A stretch of DNA of 44,321 bases, from NCBI RefSeq assembly GCF_006539165.1, contig NZ_BJMM01000048.1, positions 1-44,321 on the forward strand, given 5' to 3'. This DNA is from Streptomyces cacaoi. Its GTDB lineage: Bacteria; Actinomycetota; Actinomycetes; Streptomycetales; Streptomycetaceae. Below, piece after piece: positions 32,580 through 40,363 of this stretch. The notes under the pieces are model-generated. The model made no database searches. It was not told the DNA's origin and worked only from the letters and a program-made list of their open reading frames with translations. Position numbers and translations under genes: made by a program. Within the stretch, counting starts at the first letter, position 1. Every line of letters begins with the position of its first letter.

Positions 32580-33563
32580 TCACATCCAGCCGCGGCTCTT
32601 GAAGACGCGGAAGAGGACGAGGCACACACCGAGCATCAGCAGCAGGGCCATCGGATAGCCGAAGATCCAGTGCAGCTCGGGCATGTGTGTGAAGTTCATG
32701 CCGTAGACGCCCGCGATCGCCGTCGGCACCGCGAACATCGCGGCCCACGCGGAGATCTTGCGCATGTCGTCGTTCTGCCGCACCCCCATCTGTGCGAGGT
32801 GCGCGGAGAGGATGTCGGTGAGCAGCCGGTCGATGCTCTCCACCTGCTCGTTGACGCGGGAGAGATGGTCGGCGACGTCACGGAAGAAGAACCGCGAGTC
32901 GTCGTGCACGAACGGCACCCGGCCGCCCGTCAGCCGGGCCACCGGGTCGATGAGCGGCACCGTGGCCCGGCGGAACTCCAGCGCCTGCCGTTTGAAGGCG
33001 TAGATCCGGCCGGCGAGGCTCGCGGTGGCCCGCACCTCGGTGGAGAACACATGGGCCTCCAGATCGTCGAGGTCGTGGTGGAGCGCGGCGGCGACGTCCA
33101 GGTAGTGGTCGACGACGGTGTCGCTGACGGCGTACATCACCGCCGTCGGGCCGTGCCGCAGCACGCTGGGGGTGTGTTCCAGACGCTCGCGGACGGCGCC
33201 GAGGGGGTTGGCCCGGCCGTGCCGCACCGTCAGCACGAAGGAGTCGCCGACGAAGACCATCAGCTCGCCCGTGGACAGCTCGCCGGTCTCCTCCTCGTAG
33301 GCGATCGGCTTGAGCACCAGGAAGAGCGAGTCGGCGTACGTCTCCAGCTTCGGCCGCTGGTGGGCCCGCAGGCTGTCCTCGACCGCGAGCGGATGCAGCC
33401 CGAAGTCCCGGCTGACGCGGGCGAACTCCGCCTCCGTCGGCTCGTACAGCCCGATCCACAAGAAGGCGTCGCCCGCCTCCCGGGCCTCCCGCAGCGCGGC
33501 GGGGAAGTCGGGCGGACGGTCGGCACGCTTCCCACCGCGGTAGAGCGCACAATCGACGATCAC
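32580..33563 (-). CDS. CorA family magnesium/divalent cation channel
   Basis: A protein of about 327 residues with the CorA architecture: an N-terminal cytoplasmic domain (WIGLYEPTEAEFARVSRDFGLHPLAVED), a long helical stalk (RVNEQVESIDRLLTDILSAHL), then the first membrane helix ending in the invariant YGMNF pore signature, and a second membrane helix (MALLLMLGVCLVLFRVF) with a basic C-terminus. It forms pentameric Mg2+ or Co2+ channels. I chose GTG 33563 (VIVDCALYRGG), which fits what I recall of homologue N-termini; an in-frame GTG at 33596 would add 11 residues. It is divergent from the phosphomutase gene with about 77 bases between the starts. Confidence 0.93.
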   Translation of the reverse strand: MIVDCALYRGGKRADRPPDFPAALREAREAGDAFLWIGLYEPTEAEFARVSRDFGLHPLAVEDSLRAHQRPKLETYADSLFLVLKPIAYEEETGELSTGELMVFVGDSFVLTVRHGRANPLGAVRERLEHTPSVLRHGPTAVMYAVSDTVVDHYLDVAAALHHDLDDLEAHVFSTEVRATASLAGRIYAFKRQALEFRRATVPLIDPVARLTGGRVPFVHDDSRFFFRDVADHLSRVNEQVESIDRLLTDILSAHLAQMGVRQNDDMRKISAWAAMFAVPTAIAGVYGMNFTHMPELHWIFGYPMALLLMLGVCLVLFRVFKSRGWM

Positions 33564-33627
33564 CTCTTGTATTCTTCCGGCCCCTGCCGGGGGCACAACC
33601 CGGGCGCAGCGTTGCGGGGGCCTCGCC

Positions 33628-33633
33628 TACGCT
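33628..33633 (+). promoter_or_regulatory. -10 box for probable leaderless transcript
   Basis: TACGCT lies exactly seven bases before ATG 33641 and there is no clear ribosome binding site, so transcription probably begins at the start codon. Confidence 0.4.
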
Positions 33634-33640
33634 GGCGGGC

Positions 33641-34345
33641 ATGCCCACGCTGATCCTCGTACGCCACGGCCGGTCCACCGCCAACACCTCCGGGCTGCTC
33701 GCCGGGCGCACGCCGGGCGTCGCCCTGGACGACAAGGGCCGCGAGCAGGCCGCGCGTCTGCCCGGCCGGCTGGCCGGGCTGCCCCTCGCCGCCGCCGTCG
33801 GCAGTCCGCTCCAGCGCTGCCAGGAGACGCTCGCGCCGCTTCTGCGGGAGCGGCCCGAACTGGCCTCGCACACCGAGGAGCGCATCACCGAGTGCGACTA
33901 CGGCGAGTGGAGCGGACGCAAGCTCGCCGAGCTGAACGACGAGCCGCTGATGCGCACCGTCCAGCAGCACCCCTCGGCCGCCGCGTTCCCCGGCGGGGAG
34001 TCGATGCGCGCCATGCAGGCGCGCGCCGTCGACGCCGTCCGGGAGTGGAACGCCCGGATCGAGGCGGAGCACGGTGCCGACGCGCTGTATCTGATGTGCT
34101 CGCACGGCGACATCATCAAGTCCCTGGTCGCGGACGCCCTGGGCATGCATCTCGATCTCTTCCAGCGGATCTCCGCCGGCCCCTGCTCGGCCACCGTCAT
34201 CACCTACACCCCGCTGCGGCCCTTCCTGCTGCGCCTCGGCGACACCGGGGAGCTGGGCTCGCTGGCGCCGCCGGAGGCCTCCGGGAGCGGGAGCGAGCCG
34301 GACGACGAGGGAGCGGGCCGGGCGACCGTGGGGGGAAGCGCCTGA
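33641..34345 (+). CDS. Histidine phosphatase family protein (MSMEG_4193-like phosphomutase)
   Basis: A 234-residue member of the phosphoglycerate mutase-like superfamily. The catalytic RHG motif is in LILVRHGRSTAN near the N-terminus, a second active-site Arg follows in VGSPLQRCQETL, the Glu in ITECDYGEWSG, and the second His in LMCSHGDIIKSL. It matches the actinobacterial MSMEG_4193 group, which is part of a conserved trio with DUF3090 and SCO1664-type proteins; both follow directly here. The tail after ~205 is Gly/Ser/Glu-rich and probably disordered. The true substrate of this group is unknown to me. Confidence 0.93.
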   Translation: MPTLILVRHGRSTANTSGLLAGRTPGVALDDKGREQAARLPGRLAGLPLAAAVGSPLQRCQETLAPLLRERPELASHTEERITECDYGEWSGRKLAELNDEPLMRTVQQHPSAAAFPGGESMRAMQARAVDAVREWNARIEAEHGADALYLMCSHGDIIKSLVADALGMHLDLFQRISAGPCSATVITYTPLRPFLLRLGDTGELGSLAPPEASGSGSEPDDEGAGRATVGGSA

Positions 34346-34421
34346 GCGCGATGATCGACGTGCGCAGTAGGGTGCGTGTGTCCGAAGCTTCACCGAATCG
34401 TCGACCCCAACGGAGCAGGAC

Positions 34422-35012
34422 GTGTCCCGTCAGGTGTTCCTGTACGACCCGCCGGACCGGTTCGTCGCCGGTACGGTCGGGTTGCCTGGCCGCCGTACCT
34501 TCTTTCTTCAGGCCAGCGCCGGAGGCCGCACCACGAGCGTGGCACTGGAGAAGGCTCAGGTGGAGGCGCTGGCCGAACGCATCGACGAGCTGCTCGACGA
34601 GGTGGTGCGGCGTTCCGGCGGCAGCGCGCCCGTCCCGGCCGTGGCCCCGTCCGAGGTGGAGGACACCGGGCCCCTGGAGTCCCCCGTCGAGGAGGAGTTC
34701 CGGGTCGGCACCATGGCGCTGGCCTGGGACGGCGAGGGCGAGCGGATGGTCGTCGAGGCCCAGGCGATGGTCGAGCTGGAGCCCGAGGACGAGGAGGACC
34801 TCGCGGAGGCCGAGGAGCGGCTGCTCCAGGACGACGAGAACGGGCCGCCCATGCTGCGGGTGCGGATCAGCGGCGCCATGGCCCGCTCGTTCGCCAAGCG
34901 CGCGATGGAGGTCGTCAACGCCGGCCGCCCGCCGTGCCCGCTGTGCAGCCTGCCGCTCGATCCGGAGGGACACGTATGTCCGCGCCAGAACGGATACCGC
35001 CGCAGCCTGTGA
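34422..35012 (+). CDS. DUF3090 family protein
   Basis: A 196-residue protein of the actinobacterial DUF3090 family, beginning with GTG (MSRQVFLYDPPDRFVAGTVG in translation). It has a beta-rich N-terminal part (FFLQASAGGRTTSVALEK), an acidic middle (ELEPEDEEDLAEAEERLL), the MLRVRISGAMARSFAKRA block, and a C-terminal zinc-ribbon-like CPLCSLPLDPEGHVCPRQ followed by NGY. GGAGCAGGAC precedes the start. It overlaps the next gene by 37 bases, so the two are tightly coupled. Function unknown; it belongs to the conserved phosphomutase/DUF3090/SCO1664 trio. Confidence 0.94.
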   Translation: MSRQVFLYDPPDRFVAGTVGLPGRRTFFLQASAGGRTTSVALEKAQVEALAERIDELLDEVVRRSGGSAPVPAVAPSEVEDTGPLESPVEEEFRVGTMALAWDGEGERMVVEAQAMVELEPEDEEDLAEAEERLLQDDENGPPMLRVRISGAMARSFAKRAMEVVNAGRPPCPLCSLPLDPEGHVCPRQNGYRRSL

Positions 35013-35959
35013 CCGCTCACCGGGCCGGCCGGATGCCGCCGCCTCCCGCCTCGTCCGCGATGTGCACGCTCCTCGCCCGCGGCACGCTCACGGTGCACGG
35101 CCGGATCCAGCAGGCGTCCAACGCGGTGCTGTACGGGGAGGTCGCGCACGAGGGCGTGCGGGTGCCCTGTGTGTACAAGCCGGTGGCGGGGGAGCGCCCG
35201 CTGTGGGATTTCCCCGACGGCGATCTGGCGTCGCGTGAGACGGCCGCCTACGAAATCTCCCGGCTCACCGGCTGGGATCTGATCCCCGCGACGGTGCTGC
35301 GGGACGGGCCGTACGGCATGGGCATGTGCCAGGCGTGGATCGGCCCACCGCCGGGCGGGCCGGACGCCGAGGACGCCGAGGCCGCCGGGGTCGTTGCAGA
35401 CACCGGGGACGACGACGCCGCCGGGGCTGCCGAAGAGGACGCCGAGGCGCCGGAGGAGGACGCCGCCGAGGACGGGCCCGGGCTGCTCGCGCTCGTCGAC
35501 GGGGACGAGCCGGGGGAGGGCTGGAAAGCGGTCGGCTACGCCGATGTGGGCGCGGACCGTCCGGCACTGCTCGTGCACGCCGACGACCCGCGGCTGCGGC
35601 GGCTGGCGGTGCTCGACGCCGTCCTCAACAACGGCGACCGCAAGGGCGGCCATCTGCTGCCGCAGCCCGGCGGTGAGCTGTACGCGATCGACCACGGGGT
35701 GACCTTCCACGTCGACGACAAGCTGCGCACGCTGCTGTGGGGCTGGGCGGGCGAGGAGCTGACCGCCGAGGCCGGCGCGGTGCTGCGGGTGCTCGCCGGG
35801 GCGCTGGCCGAGGGCGAGGCGGCGGCCGTACGGCTGGGTGAGCTGCTGACCGCCGCCGAGGTGGACGCCGTACGCAAGCGCGTGGGGACGCTGCTCAGCT
35901 CGGGGCGTCATCCGCTGCCCAGCGGGGAGTGGCCGGCGATCCCCTGGCCACCGGTCTGA
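34976..35959 (+). CDS. SCO1664 family protein (kinase-like fold)
   Basis: A 327-residue protein matching the SCO1664 family. It opens with LLARGTLTVHGRIQQASNAVLYGEV, then VPCVYKPVAGERPLWDFPDG and ETAAYEISRLTGWDLIPATV, and has the late segment AVLNNGDRKGGHLL and YAIDHGVTFH, which resembles the catalytic and metal-binding loops of phosphatidylinositol-kinase-like enzymes. A kinase-type activity is therefore possible but unshown. Residues ~125-165 are a highly acidic low-complexity insert (Glu, Asp, Ala). ATG 34976 has GGAGGG six bases upstream and lies inside the end of the DUF3090 gene. mshC follows after 100 bases. Confidence 0.93.
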   Translation: MSAPERIPPQPVTAHRAGRMPPPPASSAMCTLLARGTLTVHGRIQQASNAVLYGEVAHEGVRVPCVYKPVAGERPLWDFPDGDLASRETAAYEISRLTGWDLIPATVLRDGPYGMGMCQAWIGPPPGGPDAEDAEAAGVVADTGDDDAAGAAEEDAEAPEEDAAEDGPGLLALVDGDEPGEGWKAVGYADVGADRPALLVHADDPRLRRLAVLDAVLNNGDRKGGHLLPQPGGELYAIDHGVTFHVDDKLRTLLWGWAGEELTAEAGAVLRVLAGALAEGEAAAVRLGELLTAAEVDAVRKRVGTLLSSGRHPLPSGEWPAIPWPPV

Positions 35960-36047
35960 GGCCGCCCGCCGGCCGGTGCCGGGCGCCGGTGTCCGGGCCC
36001 GGTCCGATCGGGGATGGTCCGTCCGAGTACGGAACACCAGTCCGGGT

Positions 36048-36053
36048 TAGGCT
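36048..36053 (+). promoter_or_regulatory. -10 box for probable leaderless mshC transcript
   Basis: TAGGCT lies six bases before ATG 36060 with no usable ribosome binding site between. The transcript would start at or within a base of the start codon. Confidence 0.45.
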
Positions 36054-36059
36054 CAAGGC

Positions 36060-37289
36060 ATGCATGCCTGGCCCGCTACCGAGGTCCCCGTCCTGCCAGG
36101 TCAGGGCCGCGACCTCGATGTCCACGACACCGCGACCGGTGGGCGACTCACCCTCGCCCCCGGTCCCGTCGCCCGTCTCTACGTCTGCGGCATCACGCCG
36201 TACGACGCCACCCACCTGGGGCACGCGGCGACCTACAACGCGTTCGACCTCGTCCAGCGCGTGTGGCTCGACACCAAGCGGCAGGTTCACTACATACAGA
36301 ACGTCACCGACGTCGACGACCCGCTGCTGGAGCGGGCCGTGCAGACCGGTGAGGACTGGACGCAGCTCGCCGAGCGCGAGACCGCGCTGTTCCGCGAGGA
36401 CATGACGGCGCTGCGGATGCTTCCGCCGCGGCACTTCGTCGGCGCCGTCGAGGCGATACCCCGGATCGTGCCCATGGTGGAACGGCTGCGCGAACTGGGC
36501 GCCGCCTACGAGCTGGAGGGCGACATCTACTTCTCGGTGGAGGCCGATCCGCACTTCGGCGGGGTCTCCCGGTACGACGCCGAGACGATGCGGCTGCTGT
36601 CCGCCGAGCGCGGCGGCGACCCCGAGCGGCCCGGCAAGAAGAACCCGCTCGACCCGATGCTGTGGATGGCCGCCCGCGAGGGCGAGCCGCACTGGGACGG
36701 CGGCTCGCTGGGTCCCGGCCGGCCCGGCTGGCACATCGAGTGCGTGGCCATCGCCCTCGACCACCTCGGCATGGGCTTCGACATCCAGGGCGGCGGCTCC
36801 GACCTGGCCTTCCCGCACCACGAGATGGGCGCCTCGCACGCGCAGGCGCTGACCGGCGAGTACCCGTTCGCCCAGGCGTATGTGCACGCCGGGATGGTCG
36901 GCCTGGACGGCGAGAAGATGTCCAAGTCGAAGGGGAACCTCGTCTTCGTCTCCCAGCTGCGGCAGGACGGCGTCGACCCGGCGGCCGTCCGGCTCACGCT
37001 GCTGGCACACCACTACCGCTCCGACTGGGAGTACACCCCCGCGAAGCTCCACCAGGCGCAGGAGCGGCTGGCGCGGTGGCGTGCGGCGGTCTCGCGTCCG
37101 GACGGTCCGCCCGCCGAGGAGATGCTGGCCGAGGTGCGCGCGGCGCTCGCCGACGATCTGGACGCGCCCGCCGCGCTCGCCGCCGTCGATCGCTGGGCCG
37201 AGCGGCAGGCCGCCGAGGGCGGCACCGACGAGGGCGCGCCCGGCCTCGTCTCGCGCACGGTGGACGCCCTGCTGGGGGTCGCGCTCTAG
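36060..37289 (+). CDS. mshC: Cysteine:glucosaminyl inositol ligase MshC (mycothiol synthesis)
   Basis: A 409-residue enzyme of the third stage of mycothiol synthesis: it ligates L-cysteine to GlcN-Ins with ATP. It is a relative of cysteinyl-tRNA synthetase. The nucleotide-binding HIGH-like motif is HLGH (52-55) within CGITPYDATHLGH; KMSKS is intact (286-290). Zinc ligands are expected at C43, C228 (GWHIECVA) and H254 (FPHHEMG). It lacks the tRNA-anticodon region expected of a true CysRS and is the normal length for MshC. The transcript is probably leaderless. In S. coelicolor mshC (SCO1663) also lies between the SCO1664 gene and the PAC2 gene SCO1662, matching the order here. Confidence 0.97.
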   Translation: MHAWPATEVPVLPGQGRDLDVHDTATGGRLTLAPGPVARLYVCGITPYDATHLGHAATYNAFDLVQRVWLDTKRQVHYIQNVTDVDDPLLERAVQTGEDWTQLAERETALFREDMTALRMLPPRHFVGAVEAIPRIVPMVERLRELGAAYELEGDIYFSVEADPHFGGVSRYDAETMRLLSAERGGDPERPGKKNPLDPMLWMAAREGEPHWDGGSLGPGRPGWHIECVAIALDHLGMGFDIQGGGSDLAFPHHEMGASHAQALTGEYPFAQAYVHAGMVGLDGEKMSKSKGNLVFVSQLRQDGVDPAAVRLTLLAHHYRSDWEYTPAKLHQAQERLARWRAAVSRPDGPPAEEMLAEVRAALADDLDAPAALAAVDRWAERQAAEGGTDEGAPGLVSRTVDALLGVAL

Positions 37290-37330
37290 CCGGATCCCCG
37301 GGGCCGGGCCCCGACCGGCGGAGAAGCCGA

Positions 37331-37368
37331 GTGGCCGGTGGCACCGGGAGATCGGTGCCACCGGCCAC
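37331..37368. terminator. 16-bp stem bidirectional terminator after mshC
   Basis: Arms GTGGCCGGTGGCACCG (37331-37346) and CGGTGCCACCGGCCAC (37353-37368) are exact complements with a six-base loop, located between the convergent mshC and PAC2 genes. Confidence 0.9.
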
Positions 37369-37384
37369 AGCTGTGAGCGGCGGG

Positions 37385-38512
37385 TCAGCCGTCCTCGTCG
37401 TCCGTGCCGTCGGTGCCGCTCGCGGCGCTGTCGCCGGTGCCGGAGGTCTCGCCGCTCCCGGCGCTCCCGGTGCTGCCGTCGCTCCCGGCGTCCTCGGTGG
37501 GGCCGGGGTCCGGGCGGTCCGGGTGGTCCGTGCGGTTCTCGTCCGGCTCGTCGGGTGGCTCCGGCCGCGGGGGTTCACCGGTCGGCTTGGGGCTGGGCGG
37601 CTGTCCCGGGTCGCGCAGATAGGGGGCCGTGGGGCCGCCGGTGGCGTTCGGGTCGGAGTCGTCGTCGCGGTGGCGCAGATAGCGCTCGAACTCCTTGGCG
37701 ATGGCCTCGCCGGAAGCCTCCGGCAGTTCGGCGGTGTCCCGCGCCTCCTCCAGGGACTGCACGTACTCGGCGACCTCGCTGTCCTCGGCGGCCAGTTGGT
37801 CGACGCCGAGCTGCCAGGCCCGGGCGTCCTCGGCCAGCTCGCCCTGCGGGACGCGCACGCCCAGCAGATCCTCCAGCCGGTTGAGCAGGGCGAGCGTCGC
37901 CTTGGGGTTGGGCGGCTGGGAGACGTAGTGCGGAACGGCCGCCCACAGCGTCGCCGCGGGCACCCCGGCGTGGGTGCAGGCTTCCTGGAGGATGCCGACG
38001 ATGCCGGTGGGGCCCTCGTAGCGGGACTCCTCCAGATTCATCGTCCGGGCGAGATCGGGGTCGGAGGTCACGCCCGTCACCGGAACCGGACGGGTGTGCG
38101 GGGTGTCGCCGAGCAGCGCTCCCATGATGACGACCATCTCCACGCCCAGCTCGTGCGCGAAGCCGAGGATCTCGTTGCAGAACGAGCGCCAGCGCATGCT
38201 CGGTTCGATGCCGCGCACCAGGACGATGTCCCGCCGGTTGCCCTTGCCGTCGGCGTCGTCCACGCGGACCACCGACAGCCGCGTCGTCGGCCAGGTGATC
38301 TTGCGCGCTCCGCCGTCCATCCACACGTGCGGGCGGTTGACCTGGAAGTCGTAGTAGTCCTCGGCGTCCAGCGCGGCGAAGACCTCGCCCTTCCATTCCC
38401 GTTCCAGGTGCGTCACCGCTGCGGAGGCGGCGTCACCGGCGTCGTTCCAGCCTTCGAACGCGGCCACCATGACTGGGTCGACCAGCTCGGGAACCCCCTC
38501 CAGCTCGATCAC
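37385..38512 (-). CDS. parJ: PAC2 family protein (ParJ-like)
   Basis: A 375-residue PAC2 (proteasome assembly chaperone 2-like) protein. The core spans about residues 1-260: VIELEGVPELVDPVMVAAFEGWNDAGDAAS at the start, then DYYDFQVNRPHVW, DIVLVRGIEPSMRWRSF, VVIMGALLGDTPHTRPVPVTG and VPHYVSQPPNPKATLALL. The last ~90 residues are a Pro/Asp/Glu/Ser/Gly-rich disordered tail. In S. coelicolor the orthologous position (SCO1662) encodes ParJ, reported to bind ParA and affect chromosome segregation during sporulation; the symbol is given by that similarity of family and position. GTG 38512 has a strong AAGGAGG seven bases upstream. Confidence 0.85.
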   Translation of the reverse strand: MIELEGVPELVDPVMVAAFEGWNDAGDAASAAVTHLEREWKGEVFAALDAEDYYDFQVNRPHVWMDGGARKITWPTTRLSVVRVDDADGKGNRRDIVLVRGIEPSMRWRSFCNEILGFAHELGVEMVVIMGALLGDTPHTRPVPVTGVTSDPDLARTMNLEESRYEGPTGIVGILQEACTHAGVPAATLWAAVPHYVSQPPNPKATLALLNRLEDLLGVRVPQGELAEDARAWQLGVDQLAAEDSEVAEYVQSLEEARDTAELPEASGEAIAKEFERYLRHRDDDSDPNATGGPTAPYLRDPGQPPSPKPTGEPPRPEPPDEPDENRTDHPDRPDPGPTEDAGSDGSTGSAGSGETSGTGDSAASGTDGTDDEDG

Positions 38513-38930
38513 CCAGCGCCTCCTTCCGGCCGGGCGCGCGGACCTGAAGCCCCGCCCCGGCAACCGTTCCTGCCTGCTGCCGCCCCGTTGTCGCCAGCTC
38601 TTGCGTGCGGGGCCCAGCCTACGGCGTGACGGTGCCCCGGCCGCAGCCCCCGCACGCCTGCCGATCGCCTCCGGATTGCCTCCGGAGCGTCCGCGGGAGG
38701 TGCGCGGGGAGGCGCCGGTGGAGGTGTGGGGAAGGTGCGGGGAGAAGTGCGGGGGAAGTTGTGGGGGGAGCCGCGGGGGGAGTCGCCGTGGAGGTCCGCG
38801 GGAGGGTCCGGGGGCGGGGTCGGTGACGGGGCAGGTGGTGGGGAGCGGTGCGGGCCGGAGTCGGCGGTGCACACCCCTGGACGCCGTGCACACGACAGGG
38901 CTATACATCGGATCTATGACCAGAGGTCCG
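38513..38930. other. 418-base divergent intergenic region with G-rich tract
   Basis: No gene is supported. The region separates the PAC2 gene (minus) from the fuconate operon (plus). Bases ~38694-38860 of the plus strand are a striking G-rich tract, and 38900-38939 carries a 13-bp inverted repeat, so both promoters lie in unusual DNA. Confidence 0.7.
38694..38860 (+). repeat. G-rich, G/C-skewed tract (possible G-quadruplexes)
   Basis: The plus strand has more than ten runs of three to six G within about 165 bases, in loosely repeated blocks such as GTGCGGGGAG and GTTGTGGGGGGAGCC. C is nearly excluded from long runs. Such sequences can form G-quadruplexes or stable R-loops when transcribed. 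Confidence 0.8.
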
Positions 38931-38939
38931 ATGTATAGC
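38900..38939. promoter_or_regulatory. Operator overlapping start of fuconate dehydratase gene
   Basis: Arms GCTATACATCGGA (38900-38912) and TCCGATGTATAGC (38927-38939) are perfect complements with a 14-base spacer. The ribosome binding site AGAGG (38922-38926) lies in the spacer and the ATG (38931) inside the right arm. It is the probable binding site of a sugar-responsive repressor, for instance of the GntR family, which is encoded outside this window. Confidence 0.75.
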
Positions 38940-40274
38940 GTCACCGGGGTCGAGGTCCACGACGTCCGCTTCCCCACCTCGGAGCAGCACGACGGCTCGG
39001 ACGCGATGAACCCCGACCCCGACTACTCCGCCGCCTATGTCGTGCTGCGCACCGACGCGCCCGACGGACACGAGGGGCACGGCTTCTGCTTCACCATCGG
39101 CCGGGGCAACGACGTCGTCGTCGCCGCGATCGAGGCGCTGCGGCCCTACGTGCTGGGCCGCCCGCTGGACGCCGTCACCGGCGATCCGGGCGCGCTGCAC
39201 AGGGAGTTGACGCACGACTCGCAGCTGCGCTGGCTCGGGCCCGAGAAGGGCGTGATGCACATGGCGGCCGGTGCCGTGCTCAACGCGGTCTGGGACCTGA
39301 CGGCCAAGCGTGCCGGGCGCCCGCTGTGGGAACACCTGGCCTCGCTCAGCCCCGAGGAGCTGGTGGCGCTCGTCGACTTCCGGCATCTGACCGACGCGCT
39401 CACCCCGGACGAGGCGCTCGCCCTGCTGCGGGCGGCCGAGCCCGGGCGGGCCGAGCGCGCCGCCCGGCTGCGCGAGCACGGCTACCCGGCGTACGCGACC
39501 TCGCCCGGCTGGCTCGGCTACTCCGACGAGAAGCTCGTCCGGCTCGCCCGCCGGGCCGTCGCCGACGGCTTCACCCAGATCAAGCTGAAGGTGGGCGCCG
39601 ATCTGGAGCGGGACGTGCACCGGATGCGGCTGGCCCGGGAGGCGGTCGGCCCCGGGGTACGGATCGCGGTGGACGCCAACCAGCGCTGGGAGCGGGACGA
39701 GGCCGTGCGCTGGATGACGGCGCTCGCCGCGTACCAGCCGTACTGGATCGAGGAGCCGACCAGCCCCGACGACATCCTCGGGCACGCCGCCGTCCGTGCG
39801 GGACAGCCCGTCAAGGTCGCCACCGGTGAACACGCCGCCAACCGGATCGTGTTCAAACAGCTGCTCCAGGCCGAGGCCGTGGACTTCGTCCAGATCGACG
39901 CGGCGCGGGTCGCCGGGGTGGGCGAGAACCTGGCGATCCTGCTGCTGGCCGCGAAGTTCGGGGTGCCGGTGTGCCCGCACGCGGGCGGGGTCGGGCTGTG
40001 CGAACTGGTGCAGCATCTGGCGATGTTCGACTACGTCGCGGTTTCCGGGACGCAGCAGGACCGGGTCATCGAATACGTCGACCATCTGCACGAGCACTTC
40101 ACCGAGCCCGTCGTCGTCCGGGACGGCCGCTACCGGGCACCCGCCGCTCCCGGATTCTCCGCGCGGATGCGGCCCGAATCGCTCACCGCCCACCGCTATC
40201 CCGACGGCGCCGTCTGGCGCGAGCGGGCGGCGCGGCCGGGCCCGCGCCCCGGCGACGCGCCCGCCGCCGGCTGA
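38931..40274 (+). CDS. L-fuconate dehydratase (enolase superfamily)
   Basis: A 447-residue enolase-superfamily enzyme. It matches L-fuconate dehydratase (EC 4.2.1.68) specifically through DFRHLTDALTPDEALALLR and GYPAYATSPGWLGYSDEKL. The catalytic KxK is in FTQIKLKVGAD, metal ligands in IAVDANQRW, WIEEPTSPDD and VATGEHAANR, and the general-acid His in VCPHAGGVGL. It removes water from L-fuconate to give 2-keto-3-deoxy-L-fuconate. I chose ATG 38931, with AGAGG five bases upstream, over ATG 38916, which has no ribosome binding site. It heads the operon with the three ABC importer genes 89 bases downstream. Confidence 0.9.
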   Translation: MYSVTGVEVHDVRFPTSEQHDGSDAMNPDPDYSAAYVVLRTDAPDGHEGHGFCFTIGRGNDVVVAAIEALRPYVLGRPLDAVTGDPGALHRELTHDSQLRWLGPEKGVMHMAAGAVLNAVWDLTAKRAGRPLWEHLASLSPEELVALVDFRHLTDALTPDEALALLRAAEPGRAERAARLREHGYPAYATSPGWLGYSDEKLVRLARRAVADGFTQIKLKVGADLERDVHRMRLAREAVGPGVRIAVDANQRWERDEAVRWMTALAAYQPYWIEEPTSPDDILGHAAVRAGQPVKVATGEHAANRIVFKQLLQAEAVDFVQIDAARVAGVGENLAILLLAAKFGVPVCPHAGGVGLCELVQHLAMFDYVAVSGTQQDRVIEYVDHLHEHFTEPVVVRDGRYRAPAAPGFSARMRPESLTAHRYPDGAVWRERAARPGPRPGDAPAAG

Positions 40275-40363
40275 CGCCCCCCGCCCCGGCCCGGGCCGCA
40301 CCCCGGCACCCGCACGGTCCGGCTCCCACCCCGACCCCGCACCCGACGAGACAGGACGACCTC

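Noticed and set aside
38916..38930. ATG 38916 as start of fuconate dehydratase
   Set aside because: No ribosome binding site; ATG 38931 has AGAGG five bases upstream and gives the usual N-terminus.
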